DNA of 64,000 nt from contig NC_092339.1 in NCBI RefSeq assembly GCF_046630445.1, positions 53,925,501 to 53,989,500 of the forward strand, read 5' to 3'. Origin of the DNA: Rutidosis leptorrhynchoides (taxonomy: Eukaryota > Streptophyta > Magnoliopsida > Asterales > Asteraceae). Position numbers and translations under genes: made by a program. Below the pieces are notes generated by a model that saw nothing but the letters and a program-made list of their open reading frames with translations, was not told the origin of the DNA and did no database searches. This document shows, piece by piece, positions 22,917 to 35,473 of the stretch (position 1 is its first letter; every line of letters begins with the position of its first letter).

Positions 22917-24446
22917 TGATATTGCTCAATCTACACTTGTTTTTGTTCGCAATATCCGCCTCATTCCCCTTGTCTTTGGATTAGTTTGGTGCCATTTGGT
23001 GTAGAATTGGTGTAAAATTGATGATTTGGTTTACTGGATGCTAAAAGGTTCAAAGTGATGAAATATGACCAAGAATTGAGCTTAAAAGGCAAGAAATTAA
23101 GAGTTTGAACCATCAGGTCCAAAGGAGCGATTCTCCTAAGTCAAAGAGCGGCGCTCTTGTGTGCTATTTTGGAAGAAGTCAAAATCAGTGAATTTTCAGT
23201 TATAAGAAGCGCCGCTATCAACACAAAGAGCGACGCTCTTCATTCAGTTATAAGGAGTGACGCACCTGAAAGCATAGAGACGCTCCTGTTTCAGGTATAA
23301 GGAGCGACGCTCCTGAGAAAGGAGCGGCGCTTCTACCGCAGTTTTAGGGCATTAACTAAGGCACCTATTTAAGGATTTGGAGGATAAGGTTTTGTGAGAG
23401 CTGCATTCTACATCTTGAATTTCACCCTAAAGTCACTATTCCATTAATTAGTTGATGATTAAGGAGGAATCAAGGAAGCAAGCTCAAGTTACTTCATTTA
23501 GTGTTTAGATCTTCATCATTCCTCCATTTTGGGTTGTAATCTCTACTTTATTTCATATATTTCCATAGTTTGATCTTATTTGTATTGATATGATGTCTAG
23601 CTACTTGTTTATCTTTGTATTTGGGTTTGTTCTAGCCATGATTGGCTAGATTTTTGGTGTTCCACTTGTTTATGAAGCTTGATGCTAAAATTACTCTATC
23701 TTATTGAATAAGTTGATTGTTTGAATGATTTATTTGGGTAATTGTTGTCAAGCTTGATCAAAGAACCATTTCTACATGAGTTTTGAAGCTAGCTTTGTCA
23801 TATAGGTTATTGAACAACTCTTAGTGATTTGAAATGGAATATAACTTATACTTCAACACTAATTAGTGATCTAGACAACTAATTCATAGATTTTAAGTGA
23901 CTGTATCTAGAGATTTGTTGGTGTCAAAGTGTTTCTTAGTCAAAATTGTAGACGTGTTGATTATAGTAAGTGATTGTTATGATCAATGGGTTTTATATGA
24001 ATTCAATCCTAGGTTAAGTCTTAATAGCTTACTTGAAGCTTTAATTGGTCTTTGGAAGTTCACTTATGTGAATTTGTGAATCCATATTGATCTAAGTCTA
24101 GTAGTGATACTAAACTAAAACCATTTTAACATCAATTGGTTAAAATTGTTAAAGAGTAATTTGAAGCATTAAGTGGATTAATCAAGTGGGCACTTCCTTT
24201 TTATTGTCATCTCTTCTCTCTATTCGTTGCAATCGTTTGTTACGAAATTAGTTTAAATCAAAACTTATTCAAAACCCCAATCAAACTTAGGATAATTATT
24301 AGTTTTTGACATCCAAATTTGGCACACTCTCTTGGGACGATACTTGCATGCAATTTTCTATGATGATCGGGTTATAGTTACTCGTGAGTTGTGTGATTAA
24401 TTGTAGTATTTATTAAAGGTTTTTATAGAGTGTTTAGCACACATCA
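22917..24446 (+). repeat. 3' LTR of the second Athila-type element (1530 bp)
   Basis: It starts TGATATTGCTC right after the polypurine tract and ends TTAGCACACATCA, with TG...CA ends of the same style as the first Athila-type LTR (both start TGATA and end ACATCA) but otherwise a different sequence. At 23124-23333 it carries a row of short palindromes: ggagcgattctcc, agagcggcgctct, agagcgacgctct, ggagtgacgcacc, ggagcgacgctcc and ggagcggcgcttc. No gene is seen inside. The flanking tacgc (24447-24451) would be one target-site copy. Confidence 0.75.
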
Positions 24447-24827
24447 TACGCTAAACGTTTTTGGTTCACCTTTTTCATTAAATATCTTTAGTTCACCTTT
24501 TATGTTATGTTAAACGTTTTAGTTCACTTTTTTGGAACTTTATGTCTTAAACATTTTTAGTATATGATATGGCTCGATTTATACATGTTTATCTCACAAT
24601 ATCATGTGCCATTTCGGTTTGTTATTGAAGATTTGATGATGTTATTAGTGGATTTTACCGCAATTTAGCTCAGGTGGTGTTATGGAAGTGTTCATAATGA
24701 TTTTAGTGAGTTTTGGTGCTAAAATGTCAAGAAAAGTGGTTTCGGTTCGTTTCGGTTTGAACTATAAGAGCTGGAACTTTTTGTAGATGTAGATAGATAA
24801 TTTCATTGTTAACATCTTGGGTCCACA
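24447..24827. other. No gene seen
   Basis: AT-rich spacer with three loose copies of a phrase around taaacgtttt and ggttcacctttt (24454-24560). Near 24770 the words gagctggaact and cttgggtccacatcac begin a stretch that resembles parts of the repeats at about 59270 and 62335. Confidence 0.4.
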
Positions 24828-25358
24828 TCACTCATTTCTGCAAAGTTCACTGCTATTTGTTCCAATTTGGGGCAAGCTTGCTTCTGAATTTAAACCAAGA
24901 ATAAGCAGAAAGCCTAAGCCCGATATGATCAAAAATATCTCCCCTCTTGATGTCCGTAGTGGCAAAAAGATTGTCATTCCGGAACCGCATATCCACCAAA
25001 GAGTAGAAACAATGATGCAACAAAGACGATGTTTGATACTAATTGGAGCTGAATAGGATTCAAGCCATCCAAATAGATCATCCACACTATCAACCGAAGG
25101 CCCATCAATATCCAACCAAATCTTCACACGACGCCGCAAATCAACAATATTGTTACAAAATAAAGTATGGTCCCTCGACTCACCACCTACATAACACGTT
25201 GGACAGATAATATAATTTATATCGATCCCACACATTATATATAAGGTTGAACCAGAGAGGTAGGCAATCACGCAAGAGACGCCAAACAAAAATACTGACC
25301 ATTTATCGAGGCACATGGTTGACTGATGGAAAAAATAAAATAAAGAATAAGAAGACAA
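24828..25358 (-). mobile_element. LINE 3' fragment with zf-RVT zinc-binding region
   Basis: A 176-codon minus-strand open frame from the C-terminal part of a plant non-LTR retrotransposon ORF2. The zinc-binding region after the reverse transcriptase (zf-RVT, PF13966) is visible as CPTCYVGGESRDHTLFCN, followed by the typical VDDLFGWLES and a tryptophan-rich segment (STLWWICGSGM). The expected family phrase at that point is closer to WWIWRFRNDNLF, which suggests a frame slip near the WWI. The C-terminal residues after it no longer read like a LINE. The reverse transcriptase and endonuclease are absent, so this is a 5'-truncated, decayed copy. Confidence 0.6.
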
Positions 25359-25379
25359 AATGAATTTAAAGACTAATGG

Positions 25380-28300
25380 TGAAGTTATTGTTCAGGACTT
25401 TATCTTTTAGATAGGGGAAATGATATATCATCTAAATTACTCTTTTCACCAAACAAATGCATTATTAAGTTGGACAATACAATTATTAATCCATAGTTTG
25501 TGGTGAAGAAGTAATTTGAATAGTGGATATATCAATTCCCAATAGATAAAGGGGGAATAAGCCCATCATGTGACTAGCACATCTCAATACCTAACGAACA
25601 TTACTAATATGAGTTAGAAATTGAACCACCGATGAGCATTTTAAAAACCACAAGGACTATTGATAAAACTTTTAAAAGATACGACTAGTGATGGGATTTT
25701 GAGTAAACCACATGAACGAAGATATAATTAATTCTTAATCCAATAGTCTCCCTATCTCCCTCTACCTCACCAACTCTTAATCTACACCATTAAATTATAT
25801 CACTACCCCTATCTCTAAACCATTGGATCTAATTATAACTCAATAAGTCATTCTTAATCAATTTTATATCCTTAATGCCCCTAAAAAAATACGCGGACCT
25901 TAAAACATCTATTCGGATCTTCAGTTCTATTCGGATCTTGAATTCTAACAAACGCATTAGGGCAAAAATCTCTAATGAACCCTCCTACATGCATCATCTT
26001 CAAAAATCATAGGTAATAATCATAATCGAACAAGGTTAGCGGGTTGATTTCCATCATCAATTGTTGATGTAGCATAATCAGTATCGAACAAGGACTAAAA
26101 AAATTAGGGTTCCATCCAAAAATATACGTGACTCAAATGATACGATGAGGGATTCAACATTCAAATTGATACACGACGTAAATCCAATCCAGATGCAGGA
26201 CTACAACTATTAGTCATTGATCGATTCGATTGTACTCTAAAGATTATGGTAACCTGGATTCCCATTCCAATTCATCTTCATCCAATGAGTATCAAAGAAA
26301 GGTAGGTTTTATTATTGAGCTTTATATTGGCCATGGTAAAAGTCGTTTCATTAAACTTGAGAATACACATAAAAAAGTTGTTAAAGATCTATGATATTAT
26401 GTTTAGAGTTTTGATATTATGTTTCTGATTACTTGATTGCTGATGTACCATTTTTCTTTTGCAAAATAGAAACTTATTTCATTAAAAAAGTTAATGGTTG
26501 TAAATAACAAACTCAAGGTACTGCAGCTATGGTTTGATGTACACCTACATACATAATAAATCTGAGCAAATCGTATTCAACAACGGATAATAGTACCCGA
26601 AGTTTGGTATCTTGTGCACACCAGAACTTTGTATTCATCACTTTGAGGCGGGACTGAATCATAAAAAATGAGGTATCCAACTTCTATAATATCCTGGTTC
26701 AATCCGAACATTTATGGTTTACTATATTGATAAATAATGGGTAATTTCCTGTATAGGTGTAAAATATAGTTAGTTTAGCATTGAAACGTTACCTTAAGCA
26801 CAACACCAACCTCATAAATAATCAATCGATTATTATAAAGCTACAAATATAATTTAATAGACATTTGACTATTGTAAAGCTATTATTGGAAGTGAATGGT
26901 GATGGTGGAGAAGTGGTACAAATTGTCAAAAGCAATGAGTTTGATTTGTGTTAATTTAAAGGTTAATGAGTTTATGAGTTTTGGTGAGTATTTGAATGAT
27001 TATAACTTATAAGTTTGCATAAACATTTATAGGTAGGATGGAACCAATATGTTACAATTGTTGACGGGAAATTAAAGTTTTCACTAGCGATTCCTGAAAT
27101 AGGTACATGTGGGAATTATTAGTTTTCATTTGTGAAACTATGTGAATGATCAAAAGAATGCTTATGAGGCCTCATGAAGACACAACTTGAGATCATAAAC
27201 TCCTTACGCTACAATTTGAGATCATAAACTCCTTATGCTGTATATCTAAGGTATATAATAGTTTTTTAAATAATTAAAGTATGGTTTGTTTCGATTATTC
27301 AGGATGTTTTTGGCATAAGAATTTGCTTAGTTTCAAGATTTTTATGTATCAAATTTTAGGATTAAGATTGCACAGTTGAGCCCTTTGTGGTACCATTCTT
27401 GCTTTAAGAATGAGAAGCCAAATATAAATTGCAGAGTCTATAGTTAACTTAACTGTTTAGATGCCTTTTGTAAAGCTATGACATAATGGAGAATGTGGGT
27501 TGATTCCGATAGTAGCCGTACAAAAACTCATTTGGTGTTTTTTAAATAAAAGAATATACTACTAAGAAAGATTTTGCCTTGATTATAATAAAGTCTTTCT
27601 TCGAGTTAACTTGCGAGCTTTGCAAATGATATAGAATTCTGGGAATTAATGCTTTTGGCACTTAGTTAGACAAATTTTATAGTACCACCATTTATGACAA
27701 GTGAGAAAAATGAGAGGTTAAGGGGGTTGGGTAATTGGTCAAAGCTTTCTTGAGTTAAATGGGTAATATTTGTGCAAATGAGTCGGCTAAAATCGGGTTG
27801 ACCTAAATCACTCCTGTCCAACTTCTGATAGTTTCTAAACAATAAGTGTGTCAAATAGATACATTACAAAAATATAATATCTATTAGAAGAAAGTTGTAT
27901 TATTAGTTAGTAGGAGTCAATAACATGTATCCCCCTGTTAAGAGTTAAAATTACATATATATCCATGTAAAGAGTAAAATTTCAAATATACCCATTTTAT
28001 TAATAAAACAATAAAAACAAATTCATCATAATTAAAATTCCAATCTTGCCCTTCATATATTTTGGCAGATAACTAATGAAATTGTGCATCACGATTTCCA
28101 AACAAGTTAACAACTAAATTATTTTAGACCAAAAATAAAAATCCTTTTCATTCCATTTCCATGTGCTGCACGAATTCATCATTTCTTTCCTTTTATTTGA
28201 GCATAAAAATAAATCCTCTTCTCCTTCCTGTATGTGACAAAAGATAAAAATTAGAAAACTTTTTTGGCAACAAATGATTTCACTTATTACCAAACCAATA

Positions 28301-28455
28301 ATACAAAAAACTTAGTGGGACATAATGTACAATGCACAATGACTGCTACAGTACATGAATGAATAGATAATTTTTCAAAAGTTCTACATGTACATGTAAG
28401 GGTTTAGTAATTAGGCCTATACCAAGTAAGTTACCATAACTGACACCAAGACAAA
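25380..28455. other. Gene-poor stretch, probably transposon-derived
   Basis: About 3 kb with no gene I can support. Polypyrimidine sequence (ctccctatctccctctacc, from about 25749) is followed by AT-rich sequence with tandem-like phrases near 25895-25945 (attcggatctt three times) and near 26025-26095 (atcgaacaagg twice). It may be the 5' part or interior of a Helitron whose 3' end is at 35473, but no 5' terminus could be fixed. Confidence 0.3.
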
Positions 28456-28567
28456 TATATATAGAGAAAGAATTACCAACTATTGAATGAGTGACATGTT
28501 CGAAGTGCTATTGCTTCATTCACACCCGTTTTCACGAGTTGTTGTATTCTTTCTCTATATATACAAC
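28456..28567. repeat. Short imperfect inverted repeat (hairpin)
   Basis: tatatatagagaaagaat at about 28457-28474 is mirrored by attctttctctatatata near 28546-28563, with about 70 bp between; the pairing extends a few bases as accaac/gttgta. It overlaps the end of the readable MULE transposase exon. Confidence 0.5.
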
Positions 28568-29064
28568 CTCCCATCGTCTGCCCTTGAATTTTACTTGAGC
28601 TCGATTATCGCTACTTCTAAGAACCTCATATTCACCCAAGTTCTACAAAAAAAAATGGCAAATTAAGCAAGATACATAAAAATTTCCATTTACACATTTT
28701 TATAACTCAATATACTTACGTTGGAGATATTGTTAATATAACTTCTAGCCATCGGAACTAACGTGCCATTCCACTTTTCCACTAGTTTCCTTTTCTTATG
28801 AAACCGTACCATGAATTTTTCTCTAATGGCATCTAGTAGATGAAGTACTGGTTGAGAACGCAAGTCACCTATCCAAGAATTAAAAACTTCGGAGATATTA
28901 TTAGTAATGTAGTCACACTTAGATATTGTGCCAAACTTGCTCCAACTCCATATCTTTTTATGGTTCTGATTAAGATATGTAATTGCTGCTTCTCGTGCAT
29001 CAAAGATTTCCTTTAGTAGTTTGTCATGCTCATTAGGACAATAGGTTCGTGCAGCACCCCACAA
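28510..29064 (-). pseudogene. MuDR-type (MULE) transposase fragment, two exons
   Basis: Exon A (29064-28720) reads like the end of the plant MULE transposase domain: IWSWSKFGTISKCDYITNN, then ISEVFNSWIGDLRSQPVLH, LLDAIREKFMVRF and PMARSYINNIS, with a gtaagt donor right after. Exon B starts at 28642 after a ttgtag acceptor, in phase 0, as NLGEYEVLRSSDNRAQVKF and RRWEVVYIEKEYN, the lead-in to the SWIM zinc finger. It then meets a stop after a few residues, so the CxC...CxH SWIM motif is absent. The catalytic DDE core would lie upstream, to the right. A 24-bp direct repeat (taaagaagtatcttctttta type) at about 29070-29119 lies just upstream. This is a truncated DNA transposon, split from any N-terminal part by the copia element at 29262-31315. 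Confidence 0.65.
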
Positions 29065-29261
29065 GTTGATGGTAAAGAAGTATCTTCTTTTAGATGGTAA
29101 AGAAGTATCTTCTTTTAGATGAGTTTTATTCTTCTAAAACTAATTATCTTCTTTGAGATCCAAAACAGTATCTTCTCTTAGATGAGTTTTTGGCCAATCG
29201 AAAAAAGCCTCCATATTTTAATTTCAATTTGTACTTGGATGTTACTTGCCTATTGAGCTAT

Positions 29262-31315
29262 TGAGAGAATAAAGAATCCACACAGTGGTTTTGTGTATTG
29301 ATTGGTATTTATAATAATACATAGGATTACAATAAGTGGATAAATACAATATTTAACTAACTACAACAACTAAGCTATTATGTTGGTATCTTATCGTTAA
29401 CACCCCCTCAAGCTGACAGGTGGTGGACCGACTCGAAGCTTGGTATGGAATGACTCGAATAAAGGTCGAGGAAGACTCTTAGTGAAAATGTCAGCGAGCT
29501 AAAGCGTTGTGGGCACAAACTTCGTATATAGCTTTCCCGGAGCGACAAGTTCACGAACAAAATGGTAATCAATTTCAATATGCTTGGAGCGTTTATTAGA
29601 GACCGGATTTTGTGTTAAAAAGAGAGCACTTTTATTGTCACAAAGAATTGTCGGACGATCAGGAGGAAGAACATACAATTCTCGAAGAAGATAGGTAATC
29701 CATATGACCTCGGCAGCTGTATGTGCCAAGACACGGTATTCTGATTCACAACTTGAACGAGCAACAGTCGGTTGCTTCTTAGCGCTCCAAGATACAAGAT
29801 TGCCACCGAGAAATATTGAGTAACCGTAAGTGGAACGACGTGTCTCAAGACAACGTGCCCCAATCTTTTTTTAATAACCAAGTACGGATGGCGTAAGAGA
29901 ATGATGAAAAGATAAACCATACGAAATAGTGCCTTTTACATATCTCAGAATGCGCTTGACATCCTGAAAATGATCAATTGTGGGTGCTTGAAGAAACTGG
30001 CTAACCTGATTTACTGCATACGAAATATTAGAAAGGGAAGAAGAGCCCACATGAGTAATAGGTATAGTGTTACCATTACCCACTGTAACACGCTCATTAC
30101 CTGAATACGGAGTAGCAGAATCCAGATGAGATGAAGAAGATGTCATGTGAGCAGAGGCACCGGAATCAACATACCAATCAGGAGCATTGTTGGTCACGTG
30201 GCAGCTTGTTTGAAACACACGTGCTAAGTTTGCATCAATGGAAGAAGTGCGTTGGGCAAAAGTAGCTAAGTCAGGACATTGATTTGCATAGTGACCGTTG
30301 TTTCGACAAAGTTGACAGCGTGGTTGGCCACGACCACGTCCACGCCCTTGAGAGTAATTATTTCTGCCACGTCCACGACCGCGAGAACTAAGAGAATTTC
30401 CGCGAGTAACAGGAGATGAAGACTGCGTAATGAAAGCAGCAGTAAGTGGAACAGCATTCTGGACAGATGCCAAAAAAAGCTCGTGTCCTTCAGCACGAGA
30501 AAACAATTGACGAAACGTAGGACGAGGCGTAAGAGCGCATTGAGTGGTGGAAAAGGTTTCAAAGGAAGACCACACAAAAACCAATGATTCTTGTCAATAT
30601 CGTTGACCGGATGCCCAATGGCTGCAAGTTGATCACAAATGGACTTGAATTTCTGACCATAAGCCGAGACAGATTGTGTACCCTTTTGGAGTTGGCGTAA
30701 AGAATCCCGGAGTGTATGCATTTGTTCTACAAAATCATGACTATAATACTCATCGAGAGCAGTCCAGACTTCGCGAGCAGTGGTAAGACCGAGAATAACG
30801 ACCATTGACTCTTCTGATAAAGACGACTGGAGGATTATGCGAGTACGATGATCACCTTCCTGCCATTGAAGGTATTCTGGATTAGCAGAAGTGGTACTAT
30901 CAGTTGTAACAGTAGAAGGAGGAACCGGTTTAGTTCCATCAATGTACCCATTTAATTTTTGATAGGATAACAACGGAAGAATTTGATGCTTCCACAGGAG
31001 GTAATTAGTCGATGACAATTTGATTGTCAACATGTGAAGAATAGTATTAAGGGAGAGATTTGCATCGGAGGATGTTGAGGAACTAGCCACCATGATTGCA
31101 GAGAGATCAAGATAGTGTTTAGAGAAGAATGAGTCGAATTTAGGGTTATGGGATCGTAATAGCGGCTGATACCATGAGAGAATAAAGAATCCACACAGTG
31201 GTTTTGTGTATTGATTGGTATTTATAATAATACATAGGATTACAATAAGTGGATAAAGACAATATTTAACTAACTACAACAACTAAGCTATTATGTTGGT
31301 AGCTTATCGTTAACC
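29262..31315 (-). mobile_element. Small non-autonomous Ty1/copia element (Ale/Retrofit-like)
   Basis: Minus-strand element with 141-bp LTRs at 29262-29402 and 31175-31315. Next to the right LTR is a primer site (ggctgataccat on plus), and next to the left LTR a polypurine phrase (ccccctcaag on plus). Parts recognised: gag with a UBN2/Retrotran_gag-type start (MVASSSTSSDANLSLN ... TNYLLWKHQILPLL), a zinc knuckle (CQLCRNNGHYANQC), a protease signature (WYVDSGASAHM), the tail of reverse transcriptase (FQDVKRILRYVKGTISYG) and RNase H end (ILCDNKSALFLTQNP). The rest of pol is not seen, so it is broken and depends on relatives. The LTRs differ at 3 of 141 sites by eye (under about 1 million years). 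Flanks gctat and cctat are a likely 5-bp target duplication with one change. It sits in MULE-derived sequence. Confidence 0.8.
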
Positions 31316-31364
31316 CCTATAAATGAAATTTAAATGGACATATAGCATTACAATTCTACAAAAG

Positions 31365-31366
<2 letters not shown>

Positions 31367-31420
<54 letters not shown>
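31367..31420. repeat. (TA)n microsatellite
   Basis: About 54 bp of alternating TA just right of the copia insertion. A minus-strand frame through it encodes only an isoleucine/tyrosine run, which is not a real protein. Confidence 0.85.
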
Positions 31421-31424
<4 letters not shown>

Positions 31425-31429
31425 GCTCT

Positions 31430-31550
31430 TAAAAGTTGCACAAACATACTCAATCAAAGGTGATTCTGCCATGGTCTCCCGTCTTGGTTCCAAATAATCA
31501 TCAACATCACCTTGATACATCTTAAACATAAGAACACACTTAGTCAGCAT
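31430..31550 (-). pseudogene. Possible small exon remnant, MULE-associated
   Basis: A minus-strand frame reads MYQGDVDDYLEPRRETMAESP followed by LIEYVCATFKS before running into the microsatellite. Composition is protein-like, but I cannot assign it. It lies on the same strand as the MULE transposase fragment and would be upstream of it once the copia element is discounted. Confidence 0.25.
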
Positions 31551-33630
31551 AAATTTTAAACAAGACAGATTAGATGAGTTTTCTCATGGTCTATTTAATT
31601 AATTAAAAGTCTAAATTAGATCAAAATTATATTCTTACTCGTCACTTTATGTTATCAAAAATAATAATTAAGATACACTAAAAACAAAATCATATATAGC
31701 TTCTTTATGTTGATCATTTAATTATTTAAATGCTAGAGCACTTATTTCATTCACGTAGTTATCTACAACAACAATATATCAAAAGCCCTAATTATACCGT
31801 ATGTGACCAATTGCTACTAAATCCACTTTATGGAAGCTGCATAATCCATACAGGATATATACAAAACAATAGCCTTATCAATTAGTAATCACTCCAACAC
31901 AAATCAACAAGTTTTATATAAAAAATAGGGATTCTAACCTTGAAAAGCCTTTGATATAGAAGATAAAATCGGATGAATATGATTGATTTTGGAAGTTATC
32001 CACCATATGTAGTTTCTTGCTGGAGGCAATCGTGGGTTGTTGAGAAGAAAAAGGGCGGGAATGATTGACGATCGGAGAGGGCGAGAGGGCTTGATGGTCA
32101 TTATTAGAGTTTTTTAGGTTTGATTTGATACTGATGGATATAAGTGATAATTTTAAGGGTTTAAATAGGGTATATGTGATATTTTCTTATTTAAAAGGGG
32201 AAATACGTTATATTAGAGATTATTAGGGAGAAATAAGATAAAAACTCAGTTAGTAGAGTATTAATACACTTAGGGTAATTTTGACCAGAGAATTATTAGT
32301 TAGTATTAATACACTCAGGGGAAACTTTTTGGCATGTTTCAACATTTGCATTATGTAATATGATTGCGTCTAAGTTTATCATCTATTTCTTGATTGACAG
32401 GTCCTAGAAGGTAAAGTTTTTGTACATCAGAAGAAGGTAAAGTAATTTAATCAAATTCTATAAACCATACACAAAGAATAGATGACGAACCGAATCAACA
32501 CATTTACCGCAAAAAAGTGCACGTGAACAAAATATTGGGGTACCAAACTTGCAGTTTATCATGTGTAGTAATAAGTCTATTCAATATGAGATGCCATAAA
32601 ATGAACGCATGTTTTGTCTCAATTGAGTTTGATTCAATATTTGAAAAGCATCCAAATTTGAGGCATGGAGTGCAAAGCTCTCATTATTATTTATTAGCTA
32701 CGCAAATCTGGTTGGATCAAAATTTTAGTCAGTGGTATATGCATTAGATCACCCATCTTGTAGATAATAAAATGTCTGCACTTTTTGATGATTTTGACAA
32801 ACTAAAACCTGATAAGGATCAAAGTCTGATGTACTCCTTTTTCCCTTTCATAATATTTCTTATACTTCTTATTTTAGCGATAATGTTAGCTTTTATGGTA
32901 GCTGGTAAACAATCATTTTGTTAATTGATTGTAGTCTCTGGTAATAATCTGCTAGAAGAGAAATACTTCAAAGTAAGTGTTGGTCCAACAATTGGTGTCA
33001 AAGGCTTTGTTATTTTGCTTTATCTTATTTTACTTTTGCTTTGGAATATGCTAAAGTTTTCAATACCTCAATAGTATCATTATACTAAAAGTGTTGTTAT
33101 TGTAATGCTAACTTGCAGGTGGATCTTTTATTCTACATAACCAAATTAGACGGTGAAATTGAGTTACATGTTAACCTCTGACTACCCAAACAATGATGGT
33201 TGCGCATCTGATTATCAGGTGGTGTTTTTCAATTCCCGACACTTATTAGACTCCTAGCAAGTCACATCCAGTTCTTGGTGCCCCTGGTTAGTTTTGATTT
33301 TTTATGTTAAACAAAGTTGTTTGTCCTAATTCTTTAAGACAATCGTTTGGTACAGCAGTTAGCGCATATGACAGATGCACCAATACTTATTTCACTGCTC
33401 TATCCAGCACCCTAAGTGTTGATCGTGTATCATGGGCTAATAAGTCATGTAATTAGGGCAAGCGTTGAAAATGGAAGTCGGTGACAGATGGGAATTTCCA
33501 TGTTGAAGTTAATGATGATTCCTGTCAAGGCTGTCATGTGAGGTAATTCTACTTCTATTATATTTTCTTATATTCTATATACAACTTGTAGCCAATTTTA
33601 GCGGACTATTTATTTGGGTTGTATGATGAC
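31551..33630. other. No supported gene; fragments only
   Basis: AT-rich. Some plus-strand pieces have coding character, for example around 33370-33540, where frames give VDRVSWANKS and NFHVEVNDDSCQGCHVR, but I cannot place them in a family. The area is probably interior to the transposon ending at 35473. Confidence 0.3.
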
Positions 33631-33639
33631 TACACGTGG

Positions 33640-33835
33640 CAAACGGGTCAAATTGGGTTGGTTTGGGTAACATGTCAAAACGGTTTTGGGTTGAAACGGG
33701 TCATTGGTCAAGCAGGTTAAAATTCAAATGGGTCCAAATGGGCGATATTGGGTCGGTTTGGGTAACAGGGCAAATAGGTCATGGTTAAACAAGTCAAACA
33801 GGTCAAATGGGTCACGTGCATCAAATGGGTCAAAC
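33640..33835. repeat. Degenerate gggtcaaa repeat
   Basis: The words gggtcaaa, gggtcatt, aggtcaaa and gggttggtttgggtaac recur about fifteen times in 200 bp, with no fixed period. A short related patch is near 35665-35715. Such arrays are common in plant intergenic and transposon DNA; I see no coding content. Confidence 0.7.
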
Positions 33836-35446
33836 AGGTAATTGTGGTTTGATATTATTTAGGTGTTAATCAATTGATTCGATTATAAAAAAATATGTCT
33901 TTAAATAGGTAGTTCATTATTGAACAGTTTCCTTATTAACTTGCATATTCTTTTTTTCTAATTTGGTGGTTCTGAATTAATCATATTACATGTTCTTGCT
34001 ATCAGTTTTTGTCTCTTGTCCAAATAAATCCAGTGGGGCTCACTCTGATTTCGGTAAGTTTATCATAGACTAAGCATTTTCTAATTTAATTTCTTGATCA
34101 GGTAATAATTATATGGACATTGCAAGTCTTTTCCTTTTTGATGGATACAGACATTCCAAGTCTTTTGACAGGCTTTCTCTTTGAATCTGGTGTTATGTAA
34201 AAGTTTTGATTCACTATTGAAACCCCTTAGTGCGACTTTAACAACTGATAAAGGTGACTCTAATTAGTATTGTTTGAAATGTTTTTAGTTGTGTTGAAGT
34301 GTGAGCAAGTTCTTCATTCTTTCATAGTTTTACTAAAGTTTTGGAATAAACTTGATAATCATAGTAAGGATAGTAATATGTTTTATATGCTACTTTGGAA
34401 TAATGTAATTGGGTTGACCTCTAATGTGAAGAGATATTAGCAGTTCTCATTTCTAGAACATGTGTGAGCATATTGGTGATACTGTAAAGGTGGCTATGTT
34501 GACCCATTTATATATTGAAGGTGGATTTGGATTGCTTATGTTTGAAGATTGAAATTTTCATATTCTTTGTCTGAGATCCGTTGCATAACATATAATTAAA
34601 TAAAGCATACATAATTTCTTAAATGTATTGCACCATTACAATATTTTCACAAAATAAAATTTTGACAAAAATAACTTTAAACATTTATTTTTTATTTTGT
34701 TAGTTAATAATGAAACATGTGTAGATGTTAACCATGCCAAAAAAATAAAATAAAATGAACAATTTGAAAACTGATTTGATGAAAGAAGAAAGTGGTACTT
34801 GCTAAAGAGTTGGAAAATTTACAAAAAACTATAAACTTCTTTATCCGAACTAAATTTCGTCAATAAAAGTGATGATTGTGCTATGACAAACTTTGCAAGT
34901 CATTTGTCAAGTTTAACAGGAAAATTCACTATTTTGATAGATTTAATAGAACGGTCAAACCAAAATATACACTTTATATCTATAATATCACTGATTACAT
35001 TGAAATAGTCAAATAATATATTTGGTTATGTTTCTTATGCAGTGTGATAAATTGCGTGAAAAAAGTTTAAAGGATATGCGAAGTTCACTTACTGAAAAAC
35101 AACAAGTTGCTTCAACGTTTACACTAAATGACTACTTCAAACGATTGGTTGCATTGAGTAATCTATGAGAAACTCGCCAGAAAAATATTTAACTACATGA
35201 TAATGGTCTATTATCAAAAACTCATACTACACTACATTTTCGACGTGGTGTTATTAGTTATCTTTTTTATTTTTATTAATCATTTAAACTTTAATTATAT
35301 TCAGTCTTTTTAAAATATTTAATCTATATCTCTAATTTTGTTCAGCTACATCATTTGCTTTTATTTGTATCTTATACGTAATATTTGTCGACTCAATTGA
35401 TGTACTCATACATAATATATTTCATTTGTAATTTTTATTGCCGAAA
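33836..35446. other. No gene seen; 3' part of a probable Helitron
   Basis: AT-rich sequence leading to a Helitron-like terminus at 35447-35473. Open frames are short and unremarkable. Confidence 0.35.
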
Positions 35447-35473
35447 CCCGCGAATTCGCGGGTCTTAAGCTAG
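35447..35473 (+). mobile_element. Helitron-type 3' terminus
   Basis: A perfect 16-bp palindrome cccgcgaattcgcggg (35447-35462) stands 7 bases before CTAG (35470-35473), followed by T. A GC-rich hairpin shortly before a CTRR terminus, inserted between A and T, is the Helitron signature. The first base after the end is T, as expected. The 5' TC end was not located. Confidence 0.65.

Noticed and set aside
25749-25780. 5' end of the Helitron that ends at 35473
   Set aside because: The TCTCCC start looks tempting, but nothing else supports the boundary, and the MULE and copia between would need to be later insertions.
31356-31550. A membrane-like protein with an isoleucine/tyrosine tail
   Set aside because: The tail is translation of a (TA)n microsatellite.
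27900-32330. Long terminal inverted repeats of the MULE
   Set aside because: Loose similarity between about 27915-27990 and the reverse of about 32160-32215 was seen but is too weak by eye, and no target duplication was found.
33370-33545. A B3 or RPA-like exon
   Set aside because: The peptide scraps are too short and interrupted to assign to either family.
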